Part shown: positions 42,701-54,883 of the stretch, one piece after another | How positions within the stretch are numbered: the first letter of the stretch is position 1 | Layout of the letters: the number at the start of each line of letters is the position of its first letter | NCBI RefSeq assembly: GCF_023898315.1 | Contig: NC_064616.1 | Span: 293,732,934-293,796,933 of the forward strand | From: Schistocerca nitens | Taxonomy: Eukaryota; Arthropoda; Insecta; Orthoptera; Acrididae | DNA length: 64,000 bases | Reading direction: 5' to 3' | Notes under the pieces: model-generated | What the model was told of the DNA's origin: nothing | Database searches by the model: none | The model's input: the letters and a program-made list of their open reading frames with translations, nothing else | Position numbers and translations under genes: made by a program

Positions 42701-43851
42701 GTTTCACCAGAATTCATAGATGATGTTATCCATGGATGGGGCTTGCAGCTCTCACAAGCAATTATAGACCACGGGAAATTGGAACTCCATCAATTTCAGA
42801 CAGTTATAGTTTCTCTGGGTGATTGTCTAACTGAAGACAGGATGAATTCTAATCAACAGTCAGAATGCTCAATTAAATTTTAAAGTTTTAATAAAATGAA
42901 AAAAGGCTGTGCATAACTCCAGCCATTTTTGAACTCCTGGTGGACCACCTGCTTCAACATCTTAGAGACAAGGCTTTGTAACTTAGATGGTGGTGATATT
43001 GTTTTCAATAAAACATTTGAAGAACATCTAAAATACTTAACAACTATGCTGAACTGTGTCCACAACACAGGTCTTTGCCTGACTCACAGAAAGTGCCTCA
43101 CTGTCATCCAACAAAAATAAAAATGTTTACACACCTAGTTAAAGGAAACCGATTCTGTTCCTATCTAGATAAAGTAAGAGCCATAACTGATACCCAATTC
43201 CCTAGGACATTTGTGATGTGAGAGGCTTCCTTGTAGTGTCCTGCTACTACATAGACTTCATAAAGGATTTCATTTGCAAGGCATGGCCAGTACAAACACA
43301 GATGTAGGGTGACACCAGATTTTCTTGGAATAAGGAGCAAGAAAGATCTGTCTGCATCCTTAAGGAGGGGGCAGATGCCATCTTCATGGCTCCTCTCTTT
43401 TTGACAATATTGCTGAAATGGAACTACACAATGATAATAGTGATTATGGGACCCACGCAAATTCAGGAAGGCACTGAAAGAGTGATTGCTGATGCCTCCA
43501 GTGTACTGTAAGTACTCTAAAACTGAGAAAGATTGCCTAGTTGTTGTTTAGGCAGTCAGCAAGTTCTGATCCTTATTATGTGGCAAACACTGTTCTGTCT
43601 GACTATTATTTGTATGTAAGTTGACAAAACTGTAGGATCCATCAGTAGGTTTGGCAAGATTGGCACTGAAACTTCAGGAATATGACATCACAGTAGTATA
43701 AAAAAAGGATGCAAACACAAAGGTGCCAAATCCCATTGGCCAAATCCATTGGAGGCATTAAAGAAGGAAGAAGCTGTCAAAGAAGAATTCAGAATGATAG
43801 ATAGCACATTGTATAAGAGGAATTCTGAGCCAGTGGAATGTACACTGTGTA
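39790..43851 (+). mobile_element. Gypsy-type LTR retrotransposon fossil, family A (copy 2), split by a LINE
   Basis: Gag-like region at 39834-40380 (MCLANTYFFLNSAAQLWFDN). After the LINE at 40390-41870 comes the leader to protease-like region 42195-42830, which matches copy 1 at 27690-28290. A reverse transcriptase end is near 42940-43120 (HLKYLTTMLNCVHNTGLCLT), and RNase H traces are at about 43490-43740. Broken, old, with more than ten breaks. It ends where a mariner derivative begins. Confidence 0.7.
40390..41870 (-). mobile_element. LINE-B copy, antisense, inside a Gypsy-type fossil
   Basis: Minus strand: MNYGILIDKMKFYGIDGTAN, QWIISYLTKRLQKVVLTNST, GxPxGSILGP-like region near 41500, and near 40930-40620 ILTTASQYIYSLMKSVANNL, GVHKAATKIFDYLSSKIKSL. 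Same family as 16867-19480 by its ITTASQYIYSLMK and HNYKTR motifs. More decayed, with many stops; 5'-truncated. Confidence 0.8.
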
Positions 43852-44458
43852 CACTGCCTCTCCAAAAAGTTCTGAGACTGATTTCATTCCTGATGTACAA
43901 GCAACATCAGCATAGTGGCAGCTTGAACTAACAACAGATGTGCATTCCACCAGTCAGTTGTGAGCAGGCAGTGTTAAGGAGTGGACATGCAGGTGTGGCA
44001 TATCCCACTGGAGTGACAACTCTGAATCAAGTGTTCAAGACAGTGCCTAGAATGGTTTCAGAAGAGATGAACATCTGCAAAGTTTGCTCCACACACCTTG
44101 GCTCATGAACAAAATCAGAGATACACAAAGCGCCAGCCATGATGTGATTGAAATGAAAACCTTGGACACTTCTGTTGTGGAAAAACTCATGATGAGTGAT
44201 GAGACTTGATGTTACCAATACAAACCTACCACGATATGACAAAGTGCAGAAATTCTCATGAAGGGCTAACTTGTTGATGACATAACCAAATTGAAGCAAA
44301 TGTGATGTGCGAGTTAAACAACATCCCAAAGGAAGGGTTTTCTGACAGTATCAAATGGTTTTATGAATGTTTTGTGCATTGTACTCAACTGACGGGAGAC
44401 TATGTAGAATACCTGAACCATTAAAACCACAGTCTTAACAATCTTAGATTTTCTCTAA

Positions 44459-44490
<32 letters not shown>

Positions 44491-44519
44491 ATTCAGTCTC
44501 TAAATGTTTTGGACTGGTG
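43852..44519 (+). mobile_element. Internally deleted mariner-like transposon (copy 2)
   Basis: TIRs CCTCTCCAAAAAGTTCTGAG and TCTCTAAATGTTTTGGACTGG are inverted at the ends. The left end follows a TA. The plus strand has the N-terminal half (FKTVPRMVSEEMNICKVCST-like in shifted frames), then DETWCYQYKP, then CELNNIPKEGFSDSI..GDYVEYLNH. The second and third catalytic blocks are absent, as in 22559-23197, though about 40 bases more remain at the junction. A (TTA)n run lies at 44466-44491. It is inserted at the end of the Gypsy-type fossil. Confidence 0.8.
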
Positions 44520-45295
44520 GGGAAATGGTTGCTGGTCATCTGAGCTCATATATGATGCACCATACTGAAGTATTTTCACAATGCTTTAGCATCAGGTCAT
44601 CTGAGATTTGTGAAGAGCCTTGATTAAATTATAAACAGATATCATTGGCACAGACTGCAGCAATCTGTCTAACATTAGGTAGAAAGCTACTATAGGGAAT
44701 GTTAGCGACAGAAGCGTGTGCTTCAATTACCCCAGGCTATCTGGTAACAATTCTTCCTGCAACTGTTCCATGCAACTGGATTAGAAAGTATCTCTGTGCA
44801 GGTTTTCCATATCAACAAATGTGAATAAATAGGTAGGACTGATGGTCTCCTTTCTTCTGTCACAGCCTCTATACTGACTGCTGGAGCCACAGAAACTGCC
44901 AAGTTTTTTTAACCATGAAGCATCACATATAATAATCTTTGTTTGTAGAAAAGTGTTTCAGTTAAGACTGTGGTCACACAAAAACAGTTGCATTATTTTT
45001 AAAGCAGTGCAAACCATTCTGAGAAATTCATTCTCTCAGGTACTTTTGGTCATGTGGTATGAATTTTCAGCAAACTTTCTCATAGTTATTTTTTCTAGTA
45101 AAATGTGCCATACTCTTTCTTCTTATATTCATATGACATCATACATGTTTAATCGTCAACAGTTGACAATCATACTGTGCATTTTTTCAGAATTTTCATC
45201 TATGATTGCAGTTTTGGGGTATCCTTCACATGGATAATCTTCCAGGGAAGTTTGACCACAGTTGATCACAGCCCACCTTCTCATAATTGATGATA
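44520..45295. other. Unassigned stretch
   Basis: No recognised family; the 94-aa open frame at 44953-45237 lacks splice signals and domain resemblance. Confidence 0.3.
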
Positions 45296-45720
45296 ATCTA
45301 CATCTACACACATGTTTCACAAGCCATTACAGGATGCATGATGGAGGATGCCTTGTATCATTCCCTTTCGGGTTCATCTCACAAACAGTGTGTGGGAAAA
45401 ATGACTGACCACATGCTGCTGTACAAGTGCTGATTTCTCTTACCTTTTCTTCAATGTATGTGAATGAGATGTATGTTGGTGGCAGCAGAATTGTTCTGCA
45501 ATCTGTTGAAAATGTTGGTTCTCTAAAATTTCTCAAAAGTGTTTTATAGAAGGAATTTCTTCCAGCCACCAGGGATTCCCATTTGAGTTCACTGAGCATT
45601 TCTGTAACACACTCATGTTTATAGAACCTGCCAGTATGAGATTTAGTAACACACTTCTGGATTGCTTTGATGTCATCTTTTAATCACACCTAGTGGAAAC
45701 AGAATTCTTATAAACCTTCA
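45296..45720 (-). mobile_element. LINE-A 3' fragment, antisense
   Basis: Tail ATCTACATCTACACACATGT and GGATGCATGATGGAGG, then minus-strand MLSELKWESLVAGRNSFYKT, LLRNFREPTFSTDCRTILLP, the family's C-terminus. Confidence 0.8.
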
Positions 45721-46086
45721 GTAACATTGGATGTATTTCCTTTGGTAATAAACTACCCAAAAGAATGAATATTTAGTTAGTGTGATGTTCTGGTTTATCC
45801 ATTTGAACAAATTGTACACACAACAACTTATTTATGAAGCTGTATAAAGAGAGCACATTCCCAGATCATGTTGACAGTCACTGTGTGAACCATGGAAACA
45901 AAACCAAAATTTTGATATTAATGCCATCTCTATGCCAGGCTGAGAACTTTTCAACTTGTTCCCATATTATACAGAAATCAAATTTCTTGGATATAATGTG
46001 TTCATTTACTTTATCAGATGCCATGGATAGGTTGTTAACTTGTACTTTTATGAAGACATTACCCATCACATACTACTATTTTGACA
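45721..46086. other. Unassigned stretch, possibly LINE remnant
   Basis: The minus strand near 46060-45880 (SMASDKVNEHIISKKFDFCI) slightly resembles LINE reverse transcriptase text, but not enough to assign. Confidence 0.3.
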
Positions 46087-46140
46087 ACCCCCCCCCCCCC
46101 CAACCAAACACACACACACAGACAGAGAGAGAGAGAGAGA
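46087..46140. repeat. Poly-C, CA and GA tracts
   Basis: C-run at about 46088-46101, CA repeats to about 46120, GA repeats to about 46140. Confidence 0.95.
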
Positions 46141-46149
46141 GTTAAATTG

Positions 46150-46600
46150 TCCTGGCCTACTAAATTGTACCAGAACCGCAACTCACTTGCTGTGAGGGGT
46201 TGTGTGTGGTGGAGTTGGTGAGAGGAGAAAGGGTGCAGGATGGGAGTGAGGGGTGGAGAGAAGGGTGGTTCATAGCTGAGAGGGAGAGGCAAGAAGGAGT
46301 CGGGATAGGAGTGTGGCACTGGTGAGCACACCTACTTGAGCAAATGGAGTTTTGCACAGCACACAAGGAAGTACAGGTTTGTATTAGAAGGGGAAGAGGG
46401 ACTGCGAAGAGGAGAGCATGAGTGTAGAGTGAGTAAAGTGAAATGCATGAGCACAGGTTTGAAAGTGGGTACCAACCATGAACTAGCAGAGATTGGGGCA
46501 GGAGGATTTTCCAGCACGTAGTTGTAAGAAGCTGGTATTTGGTTTGTGGGGGGAGGGGTGGGGGGAAATCAGATGGTACAGGATGTGAAGAAGCCATTGA
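46150..46600 (+). repeat. Purine/G-rich low-complexity stretch
   Basis: Plus strand is rich in GGGAGAGG-type words and a GGGGGGAGGGGTGGGGGG run near 46546-46565. It resembles the internal part of the orthopteran foldback repeats. The Pro/Ser-rich minus-strand frames over it are compositional artefacts. Confidence 0.5.
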
Positions 46601-47585
46601 AGTTCCATTTATGTTGCTTAGCACTGTGTTCTGCCACTTATTAGCTAACTATGCTTCTGGCTACAGTTTGTTGGTGGCCATTTATTTGACTGGACAGCCA
46701 GTTGGTGGTCATGCCCTCATAAGTCATATGCAAAATTTATGGCAGAGCTGTTATATGACAGCTGCTGTCAAAGGTAGGCCCTCATGGGCAGGATGTGCCT
46801 CTTGCTTGACTGGAATGAGATGTGTTGTGTGGATGAGAAAGATTGGTCTTTTACCATGTCTTCCACAGTGTCAATGGGGCCAGGGGTGGGAGTAGGTGTG
46901 GTATAAGGATGGATTGGATTATTTTGTAGATTAGCTGAGTGGCAGAATACTACATTGGATTGGGTGGAAAGGATTGTGGATAGGATGATCATCATTTTTA
47001 GGCGTGATGATAAGTATCCTTCTGGCACCTAGACCCATTAACAACACACCATACAAGGAGACACAGGAAAGGGAATCATGTTACATAATAATTTTACATA
47101 ATGTGTGCTATGTCATCTAAACCTCTGACTAGTGTAGTTGTAACAGACAACTATTATTAATAAGTATTGTTGTTATAGACCAAATGGGAATACTTGTAAG
47201 TAAATACTGAGTGTTTGGCCTTGCCCCTCCGGAAGCAAGGATTTCTTTTCCAGAATTTAAATGCAGAGAGAGAGAGAAACTAGTGCAAGGTTATGCCAGA
47301 GGATGAGGAAAGAAATAATCTACACATTTAAAACATAAACTTACATTTGTCACTGACCATATGTTGTTAAGGTTCTGCACATGATTTGGAGTTATATGAT
47401 GTTGAGAAAAATTAATACACTAATAGAAAGTCCTTTGCCAAATACAAACAATGGGATGGGTAAAGACAAACACTCAATGTACATGGAAAACAAGTTAGGG
47501 GTAGGCATGTGAACAAGAAATTGAAAATTGTAGTACAGGATCCAAATGTATATTGTTTTTGAGTGAGCCTGCAGGTGCCCATTAT
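46601..47585. other. Unassigned stretch
   Basis: A continuation of repeat-like sequence to about 47035 (no ends recognised), then AT-rich DNA. Confidence 0.3.
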
Positions 47586-47592
47586 ATATATA

Positions 47593-47595
<3 letters not shown>

Positions 47596-47662
<67 letters not shown>

Positions 47663-47668
47663 AGAGAA

Positions 47669-47725
<57 letters not shown>
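47596..47725. repeat. Compound CA/GA microsatellite
   Basis: (CA)n at about 47594-47659 followed by (GA)n at about 47660-47725. The long Ser/Leu and His/Thr frames here are artefacts of the repeat. Confidence 0.98.
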
Positions 47726-47726
<1 letters not shown>

Positions 47727-49449
47727 ACGAGTGAGGGTTGCATTGAAAAGCACACTTGCAAGATATCAGCTGCAGTGTGACAGAATGAGTGACAACTGGC
47801 ATTTGCGCATGTTTAAAAGATGCACATCCAGAAGGTCATAACTGCATTCTATTAGAATTATGGCCCAAATTTTTACATGGGATCGATTTCTGAGGCTGAT
47901 ATCTTGCAAGTGTACTTTTTTCTCCATAAAATATGATGATGATGTTTCCTTGGAAGCACTATTTGATTACCAGCATCTACATCAGTATCCATGTGATTTT
48001 GATTATGAGAAAAGCCACTTAAGAACCTGTGTCAGAGATACACACAAAATATAACAAAAGGTGGAAGTAAATTGAGGATGCATCAACTGACATTCAAATT
48101 CTTAAATTCTAATAATGAGCTGGAATAAATCAGCTGTGTAATGTAATATGCTGTTAACCAGGGTGAAAGTAGATAAGTAATATACAAAATTTGTACAGAT
48201 GGCAGAAGGGCCAGGGAGGGAGGCGGTTATGATGCTTGAATTACTCAAGGATGAATGATTGACCAAAGAGAGAATAAGCAAGACTGAAGCTATGGGAGAA
48301 ATATCAGGAAAATATTACGGTTATTTGAGTTAAATGCTTGAGATAGTTGTATATTCAGAAGTAACTAGGCAGGAAGGGAAGGGCACAAGAAACCAAGTAG
48401 TGTGCATGTTAAATACATCTGAGTGCCCTCACCTTCATATTTACCAAAGGAATAGCTCATATTGGAAATGTAAACATTTTGCAGAAAACGCTGACAGTTC
48501 ATTCTTTTAAAGAACCCTAAATAATATATCACCTAAAGACAAAAATTTTCAGTTAATTACACCAGAATTTAAATTAGGTTTTGTTACAAAGCTTTTGACA
48601 AATTCTTACAGCTCCATATATTGTACTATTGCTCTTTCTTTTGGATGAATACCTATTTTGCATAAACATTCTGTATAAATGACAGGCACATAGTTATAGA
48701 GCTCCTGTTCATTCCAATAATTATTTGGATACTTTTCACTCTTCCATTTGTTGTATGTGTGAGTGTCAAACTGCTGAACTTTTGATAATTTTCTAGTTTA
48801 TTAACCTTTTCCATCTATTAATAAAAATGATAATTTTGTGTTTAGATTCTTCCTGTGAACATTTTATGGTACTGAGCCACATGCAGAATTAGTTCAATAT
48901 AAGTGAGCAAAACATACATCTTTGGCAGAGGTGAACTTATCTGACTAATAATAATAGCTAAATATTTGCTAACATACAGGGGCCAAACAGCTATTGAATG
49001 TTAATTTGTAATTGATGCAGTATGAAGTAATTCAGCATGTCATGTTGGCAAAAGTCTAATAACAATAGACCTGCAGTTTCCTATAGTCATTTATAATAAT
49101 AATATTAATAATAATAATAATCATCCTGGCACTTATAATCATTTTTATGGAAGGTTTCAGTCGCTAAAGGACTATTTCATAATGCTGCTTTCTATGATAG
49201 TTTACGGCTTTGTGAAAAAAATGCTCAAAAGATTCAATTGATGGGACATTACAAGCCCCCCCCCCCCCCCCCCTAATCTGGCCACCTCTCAAACTTCCCA
49301 CAAAAAGGATAGTTATATGACAGATTACTGGCAGATCATAAATAAATGAATGTTTTATAATGTGTGGACATGTATGATACATAGACGTCGTTTATGTGTA
49401 AAATTTCAATTACAGTATTTTGTAACAGTCATCTTTTCTATTTTTTCAG
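47726..49449. other. Unassigned AT-rich DNA upstream of a host exon
   Basis: Nothing recognised besides a C-run at about 49256-49272 and an (AAT)n-like run at about 49096-49120. Probably the preceding intron of the plus-strand gene. Confidence 0.45.
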
Positions 49450-49673
49450 CTGAAAGCATTGATGAAGTATCTGAAGACCAGTTTATTATTCATGCATCAT
49501 AATTCAGACAGCTCATTTAATCCATCCATCCAAGATTTTACAAATACTTTACTGGATCTGTTTGAGAAGTATAGTCCATCTGAAGTTTCTACACTTGTCC
49601 TTCATTCTGCTCTGTTGAGAGAGTATGCTACTGACAGGGTTCTGAATGTAATGAAAAAACAGCTATCTGTCAG
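49450..49673 (+). CDS. Internal exon of an unidentified host gene
   Basis: Acceptor ttttctattttttcag ends at 49449 and donor CAG-GTAGTT starts at 49674, delimiting 224 bases open in one frame: LKALMKYLKTSLLFMHHNSD, then IQDFTNTLLDLFEKYSPSEV and STLVLHSALLREYATDRVLN, ending VMKKQLSV with two bases left. Composition (Leu, Lys, Ser; no Gly) suggests alpha-helical repeats such as an armadillo/HEAT fold; I do not recognise the protein. Splicing to 57666 keeps the frame. No such exon sequence occurs in the transposons around it. Confidence 0.7.
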
Positions 49674-49710
49674 GTAGTTTGATTTAAGCCAAATCTTTGT
49701 ATTGCACATA

Positions 49711-49713
<3 letters not shown>

Positions 49714-49761
<48 letters not shown>

Positions 49762-49763
49762 TG

Positions 49764-49819
<56 letters not shown>
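49714..49819. repeat. Compound CT/GT microsatellite
   Basis: (TC)n at 49714-49758 then (GT)n at 49759-49819, just inside the intron. Confidence 0.97.
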
Positions 49820-49820
<1 letters not shown>

Positions 49821-50399
49821 AAGTAAACTTAAATCCTTCCAAAATGCTATCTTTTATTATATTTACTAATTTAATTTGTGTTTGTGTATATGCTCTTTTG
49901 GGGAGAGGGAAAGGGGAGGAAACTATGATAAAGATGGATACAAATGTGCCATACAAATTTTTATAGGATTAAAGAAGAGAAGCAAACATTTCTCCACTTG
50001 CATGGTAATTGGAAACAGCACCCTCACTACAAGGAAAGGTAGCTATTTCTGACTCCGGTAGTGTGCCACTTCCTTCTGCAGAAAGCTCTAATGATCCCTA
50101 GCATATTTCGTACAGCACTGATGGTAATGGTTTCCTCCTATCAAAAGTAACTCATGTGGGCAACCAGAAAGGGCATTACCAGATTCCAGTGATGCAGGTT
50201 GTTGCATACATGGCACCTCCCTTTAAGGAAGAAAAAGTTAATAAGTTAGCTTGACATGTATACTTTCCTTGTATATTTGTATTTTATCTTTGTATTTCCT
50301 AACTCTTTATAATAATAGTGCTTCTGTGGCCAGCATGTGGGTAAAATAGGTGTAGTGACCAGTTGTCTGTGCTATGCAGCTAAAATCCTGATGCATGCT
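49820..50399. other. Intronic stretch, unassigned
   Basis: No element recognised. Confidence 0.35.
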
Positions 50400-51510
50400 A
50401 GCCCACAACTGTTGTAACTGGTCCCTGATATCCTTGATATGGTCACTGGCACAGAATTAATGTTTGAACTGTTCCCCCCACAAGCTCTGTCAGGTACAAA
50501 TATGGGGATCTATCTGGCCATGGGAGTACCTCAACATCATGCAGACTGTTCATAGAGACACAGATCATGTGTGGACGTGCATTGTCCTGTTGAAAAATGG
50601 CACCATGGTACTGTTGCATTGGAGGTAACAAATGAGGATGCAGAATGTCTTTGACATACCATTGTGCTGCCAGTGTTCCATCAGTCACCACCAGCTGTGA
50701 ACTGAAGTTATACCCTATGGCTCCACACCATGACACGGAATAACACTGCCGTGCCACTCCAAAACATTGGAAGAATGGGACCTCTTCGCAGGTTGCTGCC
50801 ATACTCACTGACAATGGTTACACAGGGTAGTGCAACCTGAACACAATGTGATGCCAGTCATCAGCCAACCATGCTACCTGGTTACTGCACCACACCAGAT
50901 GCAGTTGTTTGTGTTGTGGTGTTAATGGCATCCTACACATGCAGTGATGATTCCCTTGGCCATGTGCTGCTAGACTCCAACCAATGGTGCAAGATGACAC
51001 AGAATGTTGCAGGGAGCCCATTGTGTGTTCTCTAATCGTGGGTTTAGATGTGATGGGGTTACAATGTTCTTGGTGCATATACAATGGCCAGATGTAGTCA
51101 ACCATACTATACTCACATTCCCATTCAGTTCAACATTGGGCCACCGTCACATTCAAATACCCCACACATCTGGATATTGTATGATTAGATGAGCTGGCCA
51201 AAGGGAGACCCACAACGAGGCCCCTTTCAAACTCTGTCAGGTGCTGATAACACTGCCTCATGTGAGTACGTGGCATCTCCATGCCCTTCACCATGATCAC
51301 TGAACATCTGGAACTGTTCACACTCCTTATATACTTTACCAGGCCTGGTACCAACATTAACCACGAACAACACTAATACAGTCTGATGGCCATTCTACTT
51401 GTCACACAGAATTGCAACTCTTAATCATTTACGTAGCCACCAATGGTATGTATGTGTATGAACTTACTTTGAGATCTGGCCATATCGTGGGGGTGCTTCA
51501 ATTTTTTGCC
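50400..51510 (-). mobile_element. Tc1-like transposon remnant in the host intron
   Basis: The minus strand has the second catalytic block (GAIFQQDNARPHM) near 50615-50575, a decayed third block (WPDRSPYLYLTE) near 50520-50470, and an N-terminal region (MPRTHMRQCYQHLTEFERGL) near 51275. The right end resembles a TIR (GGTGCTTCAATTTTTTGCCA); the left TIR was not found. Frame breaks throughout. Confidence 0.75.
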
Positions 51511-52341
51511 AGGTAGTATATATTTTTAATTTTGCAAGTGCCTGTCAAAGGCTGGATCAAAATAGAGGATGCAAATTTTATATAGGTGTGAATGTATTTG
51601 ACCATTTAGATTCCTGACTTTGAAACTACTGTCCAGTTGCATTATTGATATGACAGACACACAGATTTCACAAACTTCAGATGCTTTTACACATGTTTAT
51701 GTGAAGCACTGCAATTATAAAATGAGTGTATATTATGTTAATTAAACAAAATTGTACATAATTGTCTATTTCCAATGTGCAACTGTTATTTGGACAGCAT
51801 TGAAAGGTATTCAGAAACATTCATTATTTTGTTTTAAAGATTGCCTAGGGACCTGGCACAGATGAACAGTAATGATTGAACATTTCAAATGCTGTAGCGT
51901 TTATTTCATAATTTATGTACAAAACATTAGGCATTGCTGCACTAAAGAAACACCATTGCACACAGTCAACCGTTTCCAGTCCACAATAATAGATTCAAAA
52001 ATAAAGCATCACTTTGATTCGCTAGTACATATCGTGCAAAATCTGTGCCACACTTACACTGTTTATGCAGCATACTTACTGCAGGTTGACAATCTGTCCA
52101 ACTATGACTACGCATTTGGTTTTGTTACAGTCTAAGTGACATATTCTACATGAAATTACTAAATGGGTTCAACGAAGAGGAACAAAATAAGCCCACTACA
52201 TAAAATACATAAAATATTACTCACCACAGCCACATGCAGAGATAAGCTTTTACAGACACCAGAGTGATTGAGTCACATGCTCTACCATGCTTGCAGTGCC
52301 TCTATGTGAGAATAAAGCAGTAGTAATCAGTGAGACATTTA
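51511..52341. other. Intronic stretch, unassigned
   Basis: The 87-aa open frame at 51872-52135 has no domain resemblance. Confidence 0.35.
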
Positions 52342-53229
52342 CAAGGTGTGTGACAAAAGTAACGAGACTGAGTTTTTAACTACCCAAGCATTTATTTATT
52401 TATTTCAAACAACAATATTGTGACCTTCAAAGTAGTTCCCTTTGGCAGTCATACACTTTGGAGTCATCATTCTGAGTCTTGGTAGCAGTGCTGAAAGACT
52501 TCAACTATTAGGGCCTTTAACATGTAGGTCACATTCTTTCAAATGTTCTCCAGACTCCCAAAATGATGTCTTCCTAAGACATCCCTCAATTTTGGGAAAA
52601 GAAAAAAGTCACAAGGACTCAGATCAAGTGAATAGGGGGCTGTGGAGCAACAAGGATGCCTTTGGAGGTCAAAAATTCCAAGATGAAAGTGGCCGTGTTA
52701 CATGGGGCATTGCCATGTTACAGCACCCACTTGTCTGCAGTGTCCAGTCTCACTCAATTCATCTTTTTCCTGAGTCTTTCAGTGACATCTTTGTAAAACA
52801 GTTTGGTTGACAAATTCAGTCTAATGTCCCAAGAGCTTGCACACATTTTCATTGGTTTTGAAGTGGAAGTTCTCCCTGAGTGAGGTTCATCTTCAAGGTG
52901 TTCTCAGTTCTCCAAAAATGATTTGTGGCTACAAAAAGCTTGTTCTCTTAATGAAGAATGTTCCCCATAGCTTGTAGATTCCTAAGCTTAACATAAAACT
53001 TGAGGGCCTAACATTGCTCTCAGTTCTGCCGTTCCATTTTCATAACAAACAACAAAAAAATAACATCACAGATGGTGCTCTCAAAAATCACGCGATGGCT
53101 GCACCAAGCCGAAACTTGGACTGAGCATCTGGAAGGAATGAGTACCCCCAGTCTGCACAAGTAGAACAACACAGCATTGCCAGATTGCTTGCATTGTTGT
53201 CAGTCTCATTACTTTACTCACACGTCTCA
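52342..53229 (-). mobile_element. Mariner-type element with TIRs, non-coding or heavily decayed
   Basis: Imperfect TIRs AGGTGTGTGACAAAAGTAAC..GAGACTGA and inverse (TCAGTCTCATTACTTTACTC) are flanked by TA at 52340-52341 and 53230-53231. The interior keeps the antisense look of a mariner transposase (AAAGTAGTTCCCTTTGG, CCAAATCAAG-like) but no readable frame. 888 bases. Confidence 0.65.
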
Positions 53230-54170
53230 TATGTTTCAAGTGCACATTGTAGGTAAACATGGGTAAATGTAAGGAGCCCACAGAGTGGCAAAAAGGGGCA
53301 ATCGTGTTTGGTTGTGCCCATGGCCATATGGTGTGTGAAGTTGCTGGATTTGTTGGTGTTTTGTGGTGGACTGTTCAACATATCTACAAGCCGTGGGGTA
53401 ACGCAAAACACATTATCAGAATAGTGACGTGTTTCACAGGATGTGAATCAAAACTGCTTCCAAACCTAATAGGAATTGCTGCAGGCAATGAATGAAGGTT
53501 CATCCCCACTTGTTAGTGAGAGAACATGCGATGGGAACTGTATGCAGTGAACATTTGGAGTTGGTCACCTTGCAAGAGGCCATCGCTCACACAGGTTGAT
53601 AAAGCTGTGCATCTTCAGTGGGTTAGAAAACAAAAACATGGACAGTAGCTGACTTGTGGAACATAATTTGGTGTGACGAATCATGTTTTGCCTATATTCA
53701 TATGTTTTTCTTATCGTTAATTGGGCCTGTTTGCTGAGGTGATCAGTAACATGAACCAACAAGTTTATTTAAACATTATGAATGATTAGCTGTTGCCTTT
53801 CAGTCAATATGATGAGTTTGCTATTGATACCCCTATTTTTTAAGACGACAACAACAGACGTCATCAAGCTGGAAGAATATGTGACTGTTTTTCTGAGCAC
53901 TCCCTCACCCTATTACATCTCAATTGGCCTACAGAATCACCTGACTGGAACCCAGTAGAAAATCTGTGGGACATGTTAGAACAGCAGGTAAAATACTGAC
54001 ATCAGTATCCACGCAATTTGATGGCATTGCGTGATCAAATCCTTAGTGAGTGGCTTAACTTGGGTACAGTATATGTGTGCAACCTTCTGGACTCGCTTCC
54101 TAACTGAATCCAGGTGGTTATAAAGTCCAGGAGTGGAATTACACAGTGTTAAATTAGGCTTAAAATGATT
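53230..54170 (+). mobile_element. Tc1-like transposon remnant
   Basis: Transposase N-terminus MGKCKEPTEWQKGAIVFGCA, HGHMVCEVAGFVGVLWWTVQ from 53259. The first catalytic region reads TWNIIWCDESCFAYIH near 53655, the second lacks readable detail, and a region near 53930-53980 reads SPDWNPVENLWDMLEQQ, the intact third block. About 900 bases of an element usually near 1.2-1.6 kb. Confidence 0.8.
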
Positions 54171-54883
54171 TCTCAAGGGGCGACTAATGTTTTCTCTGGT
54201 GAGCTTAGCTCTAACTGTTTACACAGTAACTGTTAATGTATTAAAGAAATATGATAGATGATTGGCATTCCCTTTCACATATAAGGAGTGTGATATGAAA
54301 TTTGATATACACTAACACTTTCAAGTAAGCTATGGGTTGTTTCATTCTTTCTTCAGTTGGTGCAGTAAGGAATACGTGGAGAAGTGCAGGCATTAAGAAA
54401 AAGTAGCTTAGGAATCTATTCAGGTGAATCTAAAGATACTTATCATTTTCCTCATAGGCTACTAAAATTGTGTTGAAAACTACTGGAAAAATATAATTCT
54501 TGGGCAAAACAGCTGTACTGACTCCGTGAGTTTGTACTGTAATTTATCAGTAGTAGCTCAGAATCAGAAATTTTCAGTGTCAAAATAACTTAGGCACTCA
54601 CAGTATTTATGTTGTATCAGCATTGCCCAGATACTAAATGGCAGGCAGAATCATGACTATGCACTCCAGATAATATTCAGCAAAGGGCGAAGCAGGCCAT
54701 GCAGCTAACTTGGCTAAACGTATTAGCCCAACTACAACCACGTAGTGAGTAGGTAGCCAGATTACCAATAGTGGCACAGCAGTCAGTGTGGCCAACAGCA
54801 AGTACATCTGTAGCAGCCAAAAGGTTTAAACAATTCTCGAGCATGAGTCTAAAAAGTTTATTAAAAAATTATGAGTATATATA
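54171..54883. other. Intronic stretch, unassigned
   Basis: No element recognised. Confidence 0.35.

Noticed and set aside
46059-46624. Pro/Ser-rich minus-strand frames that look like mucin
   Set aside because: They are the complement of a purine/G-rich low-complexity block, with no start context, signal or splice sites.
47392-47841. Long Ser/Leu/Val and His/Thr/Arg/Glu frames
   Set aside because: They are translations of the CA/GA microsatellite on both strands and have no other support.
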